Below, piece after piece: positions 33,277-45,300 of a stretch of 64,000 nucleotides of DNA. Made by a program: the position numbers and the translations under genes. This DNA comes from Clarkia xantiana subsp. parviflora (lineage: Eukaryota > Streptophyta > Magnoliopsida > Myrtales > Onagraceae). The stretch lies in assembly GCA_036873135.1 (NCBI GenBank), contig JAPTYO010000010.1, positions 22,871,772-22,935,771 of the forward strand, given 5' to 3'. The notes under the pieces are model-generated. The model worked only from the letters and a program-made list of their open reading frames with translations, had not been told where the DNA came from and did not search any database. The first letter of the stretch is position 1; each line of letters opens with the position of its first letter.

Positions 33277-35232
33277 AGATGCACAAGCTGCACCTACCCT
33301 AACCCCAGCAATGATGGCAGCAATAGAGGAATTGCTAACTTTCAGGGAGACATTAAAGAATCAAGGCCACTTGCATACAAGCAAGCTGCGGCGAGAACAG
33401 AGTCGTATACAACTCCCAGGGGAGATGCCTCGCAGCATGGGGGAAGGAAACACCCAACTGCCAACCCACATTATGCTAGCACAAGACCTGAGGGAACTCG
33501 CTCATACACACCTTATGATGAAAGGCCGTACCCTAAGGAATCATAGAGGCAACCAAGCCAGATGTTCCAGCAGTAGTATATGGAGGACTCCCACTACTAA
33601 CCAAACCAGGGGCAGAACATGGGCAGGAACCCGAATGCTGATTGGAGGATGCCCGCAAAAGATGACAATGTCCCCATCACAGGGCTAACCTCTAAAAGCT
33701 TAGAAGCGCTGATAGAGCAAAAGCTGAAACAATCAAGGGTCAGGGCAATGCACGTCTTGTCCGAGAATGCGTCTCATCCTTTCACACAAGAGCTCTTGTA
33801 CAATCAGATTCCAAGAATTCAGAACAACATAAGCATTGAGAAGTATTCTGGCCAAGGAGACCCCATTGAACACGTGCACCAGCACGAGGCTTCCCTGCTA
33901 GGGAGAAAAACTAACCCGAACGATGTGGCCGTCACATTCCCACAATCCTTAACAGGTTCTGCTGCACATTGGTTTTTCTCCCTCCCAAAAAAAGTGTGGA
34001 TTCATGGCCATACTTAAAGGTCAAGTTCATTCAACGATACATGGGGGAACGTACGTTACTGAAAGGTTCGAACGCACTGGATGATGTGCAACAACTGCAT
34101 GACGAATCATTAGCTGACTATTACATCTGTTTCAACCAGAACATTGTGGAGATACATACGAATTTGTCTGAGGGTGAGATAATCAGAGCATTCATTTGAA
34201 ACTTAGGCCGCATTCGCGCTAGGCGAGAAGATGTCGAAGCGCCCGGCTGAAACCTTGGAAGAGTTGGCCTCGCGCGTAAAGGAATATGTGGACCTTGAAA
34301 GGTTCAGAAACAAAGCTAAGGCAAAGATAACGCTTCGCGCAATAAGGAAAACAACAACAAGCCTGCACAACCAAAGCAATTCCAGGGGAGCCAGCAGAAC
34401 AGGCAGTGGTAACCACAACCTAAACGTCCCCCTCAGGTCGATTTTCAACGACCAAGAGAGGTAAATGCTGCAAACCTCATCCCGCTGAACGCACCATTGT
34501 CGTAAATTATAAAATAGATGAAGGAAACCAATCTCCGGAAAGAACCGAACAGCTGGCGAAAAGGCCCTCTTGGGAAGGAAATGGATAAGTGGTGTGAAAA
34601 CCACGAGGTGTACGGCCATGACACCAATAGTTGCTTTAGCTTAAAGATGCAAGTCAACAACGTCATTCAACGAAGGGAGTTGAAACACTTTGTCGATCAA
34701 GGTGACGACAACCCGAAAAGGGTCCAAGGAGAGTCCTCAACTAAGAACAAGGGAAAATAGAAGATGCATGATAATCCACCTCCTCCCAAGCGAGGTGTGA
34801 TCAATGTCATCCACGGGGGACAAGTTGCTGGGGGGCAAGGCTCACATGCAAGGAATGTCTATGCCTCATAGGCAGAAACACATCCTAAGTACGGCAAGCG
34901 ACCAAGGGGTGAACAAGAATATATTGTCATCATGTTTTCCAAAAGAGACATGAGGCACATAGTATACCCCCACGACGATGCACTCGTCATCACCATGCCT
35001 ATCGCGGACTACGACGTCAAGCGAATCCTCGTTGACGACAGAAGCTCCGCTTTTTAACCATCAAGGTGATATAGCAGCTTGGCCGTACAAAAGCAGACTT
35101 AAGCCATGGAACGTTCCCACTCATAAGCTTCGCAGGTGCCGGGACATACCCTTTGGGTACAATCACACTCCTAGTAACACTGGGCAAAGGATGGACAAAG
35201 CCGGACATCAATGTCATGAACCCTCCCATGCT
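32979..35232 (+). pseudogene. Decayed gypsy gag-protease
   Basis: Reads as a Tat/gypsy gag in several frames. The basic N-terminal part is at 32979-33300. The gag core is at 33690-34200 (QIPRIQNNISIEKYSGQGDP, GSAAHWFFSLPKK, ADYYICFNQNI, LSEGEIIRAFI). A Cys-His knuckle variant (CENHEVYGHDTNSC) lies at about 34590-34635. The protease region (VINVIHGG, DDALVITM, RILVDDRSS) is at about 34800-35050, where the catalytic DGGSS-type motif is altered. Sequence like AGTYPLGTITLLVTLGKG follows, then the copy ends abruptly at another LTR. Multiple frameshifts and stops disable it, and RT and integrase are missing. Confidence 0.85.
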
Positions 35233-35926
35233 TGCTAAGGGTCTAATCCCTTTATTACTTATTAACTGAGCTCTTTTAGGAGTTAACGGTGTCATTAACC
35301 ACCTTAATCTCATTTGAGCCTATATATAGAACCCCACCTCCTTTCATTTTGGATGGAATGTAACTTGATGAAATTTTTCACATTTTAGCTCTGTCTTCTC
35401 TCTAATTTCTCTCTCTAGAATGGCTTCTCATCTAGGCATCAGAGAGGGTTCATCAAGTAGCACCCCCCGGTGGTCTCGATGTCGCCTCTTTTACAGGTGT
35501 TAGGAGGAGCGCGCACGGACTGCATAGGAGTGATGTCTCGATGCTTGGAAGTCTCAGCGACCCGTTAGCACAACCTTACGACACTCCTAGGACTCAATGA
35601 TCCTCGAGTCAACGACGGGATGTATGAACAACTACATGTACGGACACCCAAACACTTAATCATTTTAAGGGCTTACAAACCTCCGACAGTCCGACACTCC
35701 GACAGTCCGACGCTCTGACAGTCCAACAGTCCGATACTTTGACATACGACAACCCGAAGTACAGACTACCCAATATCACGAAAGATCCTACGTTGGTGAT
35801 CGAACCCAACGAGCATTTCGAAGGAATCAGATCACGAATGAAGGAATTTCACCCGTAAGATTGTTATTCGATCGACACCCCGTCAACCCAATACACACGT
35901 CTTAACACTTGGCACCGTATGTGGGC
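35233..35926 (+). mobile_element. Second gypsy-type LTR with primer binding site
   Basis: The LTR runs from about 35233 (TGCTAAGGGT) to 35907 (CTTAACA), with a TATA-like tatatatag at 35321-35329. Directly after it, TTGGCACCGTATGTGGG at 35909-35925 resembles the primer site of the intact element at 15236-15252 (TTGGCGCCGTCTGTGGG), with two base differences. The left end falls where the neighbouring gag-protease is cut, suggesting nested insertion. A short tandem array of tccgacagt-like words lies at about 35684-35745. Confidence 0.65.
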
Positions 35927-36700
35927 TTCGAACAAAACGCCATGACAAGCAAACCATGATCACTAACAACAATACTTCATCACCCCCATGCCAACTCTCA
36001 CATTAAGAGGGGGAGGCAAAGAAACGTAAGAACCAACATCCTACTTAAATGTTGAAAGAAGGTAAAGCAAGAATTGACACCCGTCAAGAAGGCATAGCCA
36101 AGGAAGAAAACTTGAGGACACATGAAATATAGGGAACAGAAATCGCGCCCACCCAAAAGCAAAAGCTTCCCTTCCAACTCCAAGAGATATATCCGACAAA
36201 TGTATGTCTCAAACGATGACTATGATTGAAGCAAACAAGCATGAGAAAGAGTAAGTCCTACAAGGGACACCCATCGCACCCGAGCAAGCAGACATAAAAC
36301 ACAAAGTAGGGAGCCCCAATCATAAGAGATACCTAACCAAGGAAATGAACAAGGGGCCTTCAACGGCCAAATATGAAAGATGGTGTGACAACCAAGCAAC
36401 TTGGGGGGGCACCAAACGAACAAGTGCTTGGTATTCCCCCTAAATATAAAAGTGGAGATTAGAAGCAAAATGTAATAAAAACACGCGATACTACTCCTAA
36501 AAAAGTCACAGAAGAAGGAAACAACCTCAACCCCCTGTACGGATTCTCCCTAAGTCGGCAACATACAAGCATCACCCTCGAAAGGTGATCTCCCACGCTC
36601 AGGAAAAAACTAGGTAACATGCAATATCACAGAAAGAAAACTCAAGTAAAGATACAGACGAGTTACCAAGGACGCATCCTGCCTAGAAAATACCATCAGA
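35927..36700 (+). other. Probable leader of the second gypsy element, no coding sequence readable
   Basis: A-rich, purine-rich sequence following the primer site at 35909. No open frame with gag or pol motifs can be read. It is treated as decayed element DNA because of its place between the primer site and the tandem array from 36710. Confidence 0.4.
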
Positions 36701-36709
36701 TAAAATTCA

Positions 36710-37330
36710 CATTATGTGCCCTCCAGGAGCCAATCCTGCGAAAAGTTTTCGATGCCCCCAAGAGCGTATCTTGAGAGCAGTTTTACACTGCGACCACATT
36801 CTGTGCCATCCGGGAGCCAATCCCGAGAACAGTTTTTGACGCCCCCCAATAGCGTATCTTGAGAAAAGTTTTATACTACGACCACATTATGTGCCCTCCA
36901 GGAGCCAATCATGTGAACAGTTTTCGACGCCCCCAAGAGTGTATCTTGAAAGCAGTTGATGCACTGCAACTACATTATGTGCCTTCCAGGAGCCAATCCT
37001 GTGAACTGTGCCATCCAGGAGCCAATCCTGCGAACAGTTTCGACCCCCCCCCCCCCCCCCCAAGAGCGTATCTTGAAAGCAGTTTATACACTGCGACTAC
37101 ATTATGTGCCTTCCAGGAGACAATCCTGCGAACTGTGCCATGCAGCAGTCAATCTTGCGAACAACTTTTGACACCCCCAAGACCGTATCTTGTGAGCACG
37201 CGATCATTTCTCAAAAGATTGCCTTATAAGAAATTTTAAACAAACCCAGGAACTTATCTTGTGTACACACTAGACGCCCCTAGGATCGTATCCTCAGAAA
37301 TTTTTTATAACGTCCCCAAGAACGTATTCT
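36710..37330 (+). repeat. Minisatellite-like array with a poly-C run
   Basis: Degenerate units of roughly 85-120 bp repeat ccaggagccaatcctgcgaa, then gacgcccccaagagcgtatc, then ttgaaagcagtttacactgc. At least five units are visible between 36710 and 37220, with weaker ones to about 37330. A run of about 18 C lies near 37037-37054. Arrays like this are common in the noncoding parts of gypsy elements. Open frames across it are by-products of the repeat. Confidence 0.8.
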
Positions 37331-38075
37331 AAGAAAACCTTCTTTTGTACAAGTAAGGTTACATGAGAAATGCAAGTATGGTTATAATGAAAATGCAGGC
37401 ATGAAAAAAAATAGTGGAGTAAAGAAAGGACACTCCGAAAAAAGAGAAGAAACACGACAATAGGCAAGCAAATCACATGTCATGCAAAACGGCCTACGAA
37501 GAAGAAGTGCCTTACAAGTCGCCCAATGCGACCTCTTAAACAGAGATAATCAAGACATAAGTAAGAAATACTATATATTAACCTGCTCTGACTCATTCTG
37601 TGGAACAAATGTCACGAATTTTCTGACCGAGGCTTCAACAGGACGATCGGCGCAGTACAGACGACTTCAACAGACTTGAGACGTGATTCTGGCCGCCCGT
37701 GTGGAGAAATCGTCGGAAAAAGACTACCTTGCTGAAACCCTAACTCTCGCAGGAGGTAACTCTCGCAGGAGGATGGGAGAAGAGGGGAGGTTTCCATTTG
37801 GTGGTTTGGTGAATGACTCTTCAGTTTCTACGGAGTGAAGGTGACGAAGAAGAAAAATAACAAAAATTCAATGTTTTTGTTATTTAATCATATAAGGGCA
37901 TTTTCGTCATTCAACACTGCCTGCGACTTTGAATTTGGGGAAAAAAAGTCACATGCGTCTTACGTGAGCAATTCCGTCTATTTTGACCCTAGTTTCTGAC
38001 GGTACAACACCCAAATTCACTCGGTTCCAATTTATCACAAAATTTAGTGGGGTAATAATTTATTGAGAATTAATA
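37331..38075. other. Intergenic, no gene seen
   Basis: Mixed-composition DNA. The only visible structure is a 16-bp direct repeat taactctcgcaggagg near 37741-37770. No gene or mobile element end is supported. Confidence 0.4.
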
Positions 38076-38390
38076 AGCGTTCCGATACTTATGTTCCGTG
38101 ATGTTCCGACGTTCCACTTATGGCTCGACACGTGGCATCATAAAAGTCTGCTTTTTTTTATCTCACCTACTCTCCCTGTAAAGCCAAAAATACCCTTGAA
38201 CGTGTGTCCGTGATGTTTAAAATAGTTGGATAGTGTGCCTTGCTTTTTCTCTCTCCTTACCTTATTTAATTATTTTTTCTCTTTCATCTTTTCCTTATTT
38301 TCATGAAAGTCATAGTTGTTTTGTGTTTTTTTATATCTATTATATAATGGCCAAATGCCGTTTTGTAACCGCCAGATTTCTATATGATTA

Positions 38391-40688
38391 TCTATATTAC
38401 TAAGGCAGAACTTGGTTTTACACATATACCCTTCTGAATATTAGCTGAATTAATTAATGTAATCAATTAACTTAGGGTTTTGTTGTAATTTATTATTTCT
38501 AAATATTTGAAGAAAAAACATTACAAATTGTCATTACAAAGAATCGAACCTATGATTTAATGCATAAAAGCCACACATCTTTACCATCTATGCTAATAAA
38601 GTATTTATTACTCTCTTAATACTTAATTGTATTAAACGGTTCGAATACTAAAATTAACTTAAACTGTTAAAAAAAATTATATCAAGTTTAAATATAATCT
38701 AAAAATTTAAAATAAATTCTAGATGGACCGAGAGAAAAAAAAATCATCAGAATCGCATGATGATCATGTTTTGAAATTTAACTAACAATATTAATGTATT
38801 TCTAATGCATATCGTTGTAAGTTCATGATGATACGTTAAGAACCAATATTATTAATACATTTTCACGAATAAATGTTATGATACAAATCATGATTTATTG
38901 TTGAAAAGTGGTTCTTTCATTTTCCTTTCCCACTTTTAGCGTATTTTTATTATTTCAAAAAAATTTAATTGATTTTGAATAGTGACATAAATATTAGCCC
39001 TACTATTATGTGCATATACATCTACAATTGCAAAATATAATCAAATTAACTTTTTCTTAATTGGCTTAAGTGGTTTTTCTTAATGTGTATATTAAATATA
39101 CTGGTATATGCTAGAAGAGTGTATTGTCGTCTTGGGACATAATGAGTCTGGCTTTAAGGAATTACAAATGCATCATTAGCTCTGATAATATAAGAATAGA
39201 ACTTGATTAAAAAAAATCACGCACCAAGGGATTCTTTGTTGTTCAACGAAAAATGAGCAAAAACATATACCCACCTACGATTTAATGCATAAAAGCCATA
39301 CGTCTTTACCATATATATATGCTAATAAACTTTGTTACTATCTTAATACTTAATTGTATTAACTGGTTCCGAATACTGAAATTAACTTAAATTGCGAAAA
39401 AATAATATTATATCAAGTTTAAAAATAATCAAAAAATTTAAAATAAATTCTAGATGAACCGAGAGAAAAAATTATCGGAATCGCATGATCATGTTTGGAA
39501 ATTTAACTAATAATATTAATGTATTTCTAATGCATATCGTTGTAAGCTCATGATGATACGTTAATAGCCAATAATATTAATATATTTTCGCGAATAAATG
39601 TTATGATACAAAGTATGATTTATTGTTGAAAATTGGTTCTTTCATTTTTTTTTCCACTTTTAGCGTATTTTTATTATTTCAAAAAAATTTAGTTAATTTT
39701 GAATAGTGTCATAACTAAATTAGCCCTACTATTATGTGCATATAAATCTACAATTGCAAAATATAATCAAATTAACTTTTTCTTAATTGACTTAAGTGGT
39801 TTTTCCTAATATGTATATTAAATATACTGGTATATGCTAGAAGTGTGCGCATTGTCGTCTTGAGACATAATGAGTCCGGCTTTAAAGAACTACAAATTGC
39901 ATTATTAGCTCTGATAATTTAAGACCAAAACCTTATTAAAAAAATCACCCACCAAAGGGCTCTCAGTTGTTCAACGAAAAAGAAGCAAAAACACATTAAA
40001 TGATTCTTAATCTCTCGAGCATTATTATAATTTTTTAATAATTTGTTCAAAACTTTATATAATATGTTATATTTTACATAAATTAAGTCAATTTTGTTTT
40101 TTGCAATGCTCACGTGTCTATAATCGTAAACAAAAGTAAATTGATATTTTAATCCACTTAAGTGGATTTCCCTAATGCTTATACTAGATACCTGCGCGCG
40201 CTACGCGCGTGCGCGTTGTCTTCCTGAGAATGTTGTAATGACATCATTAGAATGACTCCGAGAATGATACAAGATCGGCTCGATTCCTAGGATGATACAA
40301 GAACATAACCGTATTTTCTTAAAAATTCAATTAAACTATGTAACATACTGTTATAATGAAAATAAAAAAAATTCTAAAAAATTTAAAGTAAAATGCTCGA
40401 GGGACCGGGAGCAAGAACATTCACTATAGAGCTCCCGGTCCCTCGAGCATTTTACTTTAAATTTTTTAGAATTTTTTTTATTTTCATTATAACAGTATGT
40501 TACATAGTTTAATTGAATTTTTTAAAAAAATACGGTTATGTTCTTGTATCATTCTAGGAATCGAGCCGATCTTGTATCATCCTAGGAATCGAGCCGATCT
40601 TGTATCATTCTCGGAGTCATTCTAATGATGTCATTACAACATTCTCAGGAAGACAACGCGCACGCGCGTAGCGCGCGCAGGTATCTAG
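38391..40688 (+). mobile_element. Possible non-autonomous Helitron
   Basis: The left end TCTATATTACTAAGGC follows an A, and the right end is gcgcgtagcgcgcgcaggtatCTAG followed by T. That is the TC...CTRR layout with a GC-rich hairpin about 6-10 nt before the end, inserted between A and T. No Rep/helicase gene is present. The interior holds two tandem copies of a roughly 720-bp unit (about 38549-39268 and 39271-39996), a partial third copy and a large palindrome. Helitrons lack target duplications, so the call rests on end structure only. Confidence 0.4.
38549..39996 (+). repeat. Tandem duplication of a roughly 720-bp unit
   Basis: Unit 1 starts at about 38549 and unit 2 at about 39271. They share gatttaatgcataaaagcca, tctaatgcatatcgttgtaa, tatgatacaaa-type and gttgttcaacgaaaaa words in the same order, with many substitutions and small indels. 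The end of a third unit (cacttaagtgg, tgtcttcctgaga) can be traced at about 40150-40230. No coding capacity is seen. Confidence 0.85.
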
Positions 40689-40691
40689 TAT
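40181..40691. repeat. Near-perfect 0.5-kb palindrome
   Basis: The left arm 40181-40412 (232 nt) and right arm 40431-40691 (261 nt) are inverted copies around an 18-nt spacer. The length difference is one extra 29-nt unit (cgagccgatcttgtatcat-type) duplicated in the right arm. The arms end in the GC-rich gcgcgcgctacgcgcg hairpin. Arm identity is very high, so the palindrome is young. Confidence 0.92.
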
Positions 40692-41299
40692 ATATATAAT
40701 CTGTTAACTTAAAAGTAAAACTTTATATGTACTAAACAATTCGTATGTATACATTTTTCTCCATGTATAAACAATCCACCATATCATGGAAAAAAAAACC
40801 ACCGTATAATTGATTTTCTTTCTTTACGACACATTTTCCTAATTTTATTAAATAGAGATATAGTAGTAAAATATTGATATTTATAGTTGTCCAGTTTAAT
40901 ATAATAGTGTTTATAATATTTATGTTTAACATGATGAATCTAATAATATATGATATTTTAAAAAAAGTAGTATTTAATAACTTTAGTTATATAATAAAAA
41001 ACATAAAACCAATCTAAATCATGATATAATATATATATACTTATAATAAATCATAAAAAAATATTCAATCATGTTAGTATAATCTTATATGATAAATAAA
41101 TTTAGTTACATTAAAAAAACAATCTAAAGTTATATATATTTATATTAACTAGTAGATATTAAAATAATTTGTAATAATACCTAATGCGACCCATATGAAT
41201 TGTTAAGGTAGAACTTTGTTAAGGTAGACGATATATATTATATATATTACTGATTATTGACTAGTGAAAGAGAGAGAATAGCAGTGACTTAGTGGGCTT

Positions 41300-41721
41300 T
41301 AAGAGCATCCACAATGGTATTACGTAAAGATTATGTAAATGTGGGCCCTACATATTTATTTAAGTAAAGCAACAAAAACTATCTACAGTGGTTTTACATA
41401 GCATTCTTTAAAGATGGGACCCACACGTAAATTTATGTTTTTACATAAAGCATTCCTTAAATTTAAGTAATGCACTATGTATTACGTAACCAATTTTTTA
41501 TTATAAATTAATTCATTTTATAATTAATGCTAATATCTTATTGGTGGTTGTTGGAAAATCTAATAATAAAATATATTTAAGGAATATGTTTAAGTAATAC
41601 GATTGCAGAGAAAATATTTTTTACGTGTGTCTTAAATTTACGTATTACTTAAAGTGTACATAAATGTCTACGTAGCAACTTTAAAGAATACAATTTATGT
41701 AAAACCATTGTGGATGCTCTA
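41300..41721. mobile_element. Tourist-like MITE (PIF/Harbinger type)
   Basis: The element spans 41303-41718 (416 bp) with ends GAGCATCCACAATGGT and ACCATTGTGGATGCTC, flanked by TAA on both sides (41300-41302, 41719-41721). The 3-bp TAA duplication and terminal repeats fit the Tourist/Harbinger class. There is no coding sequence. Confidence 0.88.
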
Positions 41722-41987
41722 ATGCAATTTATTATACAGTAAAACATTTTGTCTTTACAGGGAAATATAGAGAGATAAAAACGCCAGCTTTTTTAATGCT
41801 ACGTGTCAATCAATTAATTGAACATCGGAACACCACGGAACGTGAACGTCGGAACTAGTATCATTTCTCTAATTTATTTTGGCATATTTACTTAGTACCA
41901 ATTTGATTTAAATTCCTGCTGCCTAATTTATTTACTGATCCTGCCACCTACCCTTTCCCTGATAAATTGTTATCGTCATCTCTCTCC

Positions 41988-42224
41988 ATGGCAGGTCTGC
42001 TTCTCTTCACTCCGAAGCACCTCCACATTAGTTCCCTGAATTCTCTCCGCTCTCTTCGACCGATCAATTCGGCTAGTCAAAATCCGTCCGGAACCCTAAA
42101 TTTACTCCACCGGTCTCTGCTTCACATCTCTTTTACCGGCAATCTCTCAAGTCAGGACGGAAGTTCGAAATTTCAAGCCGAGCACTCCAATCCCAGCTGT
42201 GCATGGCGCTTCACGACAATCTGA
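41988..42224 (+). CDS. Upstream ORF or truncated transit-peptide-like ORF
   Basis: A 78-codon frame from ATG 41988 to TGA 42222-42224, 90 bp before the ATG of the PHD/GNAT gene and on the same strand. It begins MAGLLLFTPKHLHISSLNSL and is rich in Ser, Leu and Arg with few acidic residues, like a plastid transit peptide. Alternative frames near its end also look coding-like (KPSTPIPAVHGASRQSD). It may be an upstream ORF in the PHD gene's leader or the remaining first exon of another gene. Confidence 0.35.
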   Translation: MAGLLLFTPKHLHISSLNSLRSLRPINSASQNPSGTLNLLHRSLLHISFTGNLSSQDGSSKFQAEHSNPSCAWRFTTI

Positions 42225-42313
42225 TGCACTACTCCAGCTGCAGATGTTTTCTTAGGTTTGTGACTCACTGGAGCATCTGTTTGTAGAGATCGTGTGTTCC
42301 GATTTGAGGAGGC

Positions 42314-45300
42314 ATGAATCCGCAACTTCATTTTGGGTTGGAGGTCCAGTCTCAGCTCTGCAGTCCACTCGGCGGAAGTTGGGCGCAGCCCCAGAATGGT
42401 CTGGCTCACTGCAATGGCGGTTCGGACAGTGAAGACATCAGCAGAGGCAAGAGACTGACACTTTCCTCTCTGAAAGTGTATTCTCGCAGGGGTAAGCTGA
42501 GTAATGGCGTCGTCGAGGAGCCAAAGAGTGAGGAGAAGCCTTGTTCTGTTCATGAGCAGGAGATTTTCGTTGCCAATGGTGTAAATAAGGAGCAAACTGG
42601 TAGCATTTCCAGTAAGCAAGAGGAGCTACAGGTTGATCAGAATGCATTGGTGGACGTTGTTGTTGAGTTTGATTTCAGTGGCATTCGCAAAAGACCCCGA
42701 CTTAGTGCTGCCTGGAGGATTGGTTCAGATGAGGAATTGGTGGACGTAGTGATTCGAGATGATAATAGGGGTCTAGTTGGCTCAATTATCAGAAAAGAGG
42801 GGAAGGTGAACTTGGAAAACGCTACAGGAAATGGGGTTTTTCGTGGTCTACTAAATCAAAATGTTAAGCGGAGAAGGCTCCCCACATCTTTGTTTAAGCC
42901 CTATATTCAGGTACATGAGAGGGATAGGGAGACAGTAAGTGCCGTTAGCAAGTTAGATGATGTAGCTAGTCAAGCAATCTTTGATGTGGAAATGGAGGCA
43001 GCAACAGGAGCAAATGAACGTCCTACACTGAATAACATGAAACTGAAAATGTCAAAGAAGATTGCATTTAACAAGAAGCTTATGACAGTCAAGGATCTCT
43101 TCGACACTGGCCTGCTTGATGGCGTGACAGTAGTGTACATGGGTGGTTTGACCAAGGTAGATGTTGTATGATGCAAGCATTATTTATATTCAGAGATACT
43201 CCATAAGTGAAACTTATATAAATTAGAAAGGCAGAGTTTGTACATGGTACCTTATTTTGAAACTGTTGAGTTAGGAATTGGTAATTTGAATCAAGAATTC
43301 TCATTAAAATAGAGGGCTTGATATAGGACGGTCATTGGTCTTCATGGAATGTTTCCTACTAATAGTTGAACATAGGATCAGTTAATTTCTTTATGCGAAG
43401 TTTGGGATTTTTGTGCAGGCATCTGGGCTTACAGGTACTATTATGGAAGGCGGTATACTATGCTCATGCTCCCTCTGCAATGGACTTCGAGTGAGTATTT
43501 GATTTCACTGACTAGGGTGCTTAGGGCTCCCCCACTGTCATGAATATGTCGTCAATATTAATTTCAGGTTATATATGTAGGTTCTTCCGACTTCTCAGTT
43601 TGAAATTCATGCATGTAAAGTATATAGACGTGCAGCACAATATATCTGTCTTGAAAATGGAACAAGCCTGCTTGATGTGCTAAAGGCCTGCCGATTTGCT
43701 CCGGCAAATATGTTGGAAGCCACAATTCAGAGAATCATTAGTGCTCAGCCTGTTGAGAAAACTTTCACTTGTAGAGGGTGCAAAAGTAAATGATGCTCTT
43801 ATTTCTCTTTAATCTGTAGCTCAAGTTTCGTTGTTACTTATCCAAGAACCATTTCCACTTCCATTGGATTTCCATCTAATTGACTATTTCTTTTTTTACT
43901 TGTTAGATGTGTTACCGTCATCTTTTGTTGCCAGAATAGGGCCTCTGTGCAATATGTGCGTAGAACTAAAGAAATCTAAAAGCCCTTCAACAAGTAGAAT
44001 AACTAGGTAAGAATCTATCTTCACACCGCTTTGCCGCTAGTACTACTTTTGTCTTTGTCATTTACTGCTTTCTTTTTCTTTATTGGTGGTGTGTGTCGAT
44101 TTTAGGACTAGTGACTAGGTTAGGACTTAGCACTAGCTTTTTAACTTTAAGGCTTGCTAGGGTCTTTCTCTTCATGGCGTTGTTTTCATTGCTGTTCATG
44201 TCAACTTGTATATTGTGTAGAGACCCAATAATATTGAGACCTTCTTTAGATTGTTGCATCCCATCCTTAGTGCAAGAAAAGAATGGTCCAATTTTTTGCT
44301 GCAGGTCAGAAAAAGGAGCCATAACTTTAGAGACAAGTGCAGGCTCGGAAATCTCTTTGGATGGCTCCAGTGGACCTAGAGTTAAGTTGCGGTAAGAGGA
44401 GTTTGTTCATTTTCAGATGATGATAATATTTTCTTCTGAAGCCCTTGAACTTTTTAGTTAATTATGACTCCAGAAATAAGAAGTGAGCACCTTTGATGAG
44501 AAAGGACAGCTTGTCATTTTGGCTATTCTGTAGGGAAGTGTCTTTTGATATGCTTGTATGTATTTATGCAGGTCTGTGAATAAGCAACTGATATCCATGT
44601 CTGCAGAAATGTATTCAGCGTATTCAAAGAGGAAATGTTCAAAGTCAATAAAGTTTGTAGTCATCCTATTCTGGTTCATTGGCTTTAAGAAATTAATGTA
44701 CTGGCTTTTGCAATTTTTCCTGCATTTGAATTTTTGTATTGCTATATTTATTCTTCACCAGGCTATCAGAATCAGTTCTCGCTTCAAAATCCTCTGCAAG
44801 TACTTCAGCTTGCACCCCAAAGCGAAAGAAGGGTCGATTGAAGACTATAACAAAGTTAGTTTTATCTTCTGACTTGAAGTGACTCAATTCCGACTTAAAT
44901 AGTCTAATGGAGAAAAAGTTATATTTGAGGGAGTTTAGGGGGTAAATTGTAAATAGCTATTTTGTTTATCTCATTTCTCTTGCAGAATTTTGTTCCTGAT
45001 GAAATTCTCCTGTTCCTAATGCTTCTCTTTTATTAGGTCTTCAAAATCAGTTACGAATATCAATTTCCTGGGAGTTGCTTCTGCATCAGCTCCTGCACAG
45101 AAGAAGCAGTTTCAGTTAACTGTAAAGTTAGTTTGAAATCCTATTGACCTTTAAGAGAATGTTGTTCTATTGTTCTTTACCTTCACTTGGAGGGGTATGG
45201 CGCATGATAGTTCATAGTTGACATTCACAATTTTCATTGCTGTTTGATGTTCCTTCTGAAGAGATCAGGGACTGCACAAACTTGTGTTTGAGGAAGATGG

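Larger units (their letters stand above)
38080..41865. mobile_element. Large TIR-bounded island (about 3.8 kb), composite
   Basis: The left flank at 38080-38192 (gttccgtgatgttccgacg, acacgtggcat, ctccctgtaaag) and the right flank at about 41756-41865 are diverged inverted copies: ctttacaggga, acgtgtcaat, cggaacaccacggaac read in reverse. Agreement is roughly three quarters over about 110 bp. Inside lie a possible Helitron with a palindrome and a Tourist-like MITE. No transposase is present. The exact ends and a target duplication could not be fixed. Confidence 0.45.

Noticed and set aside
36859..37239. 126-codon open frame
   Set aside because: It runs across the degenerate tandem array and a poly-C run; repetition keeps it open.
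36710..37330. CRISPR-like array
   Set aside because: This is plant nuclear DNA, units are long and degenerate with no regular unique spacers, and there are no cas genes.
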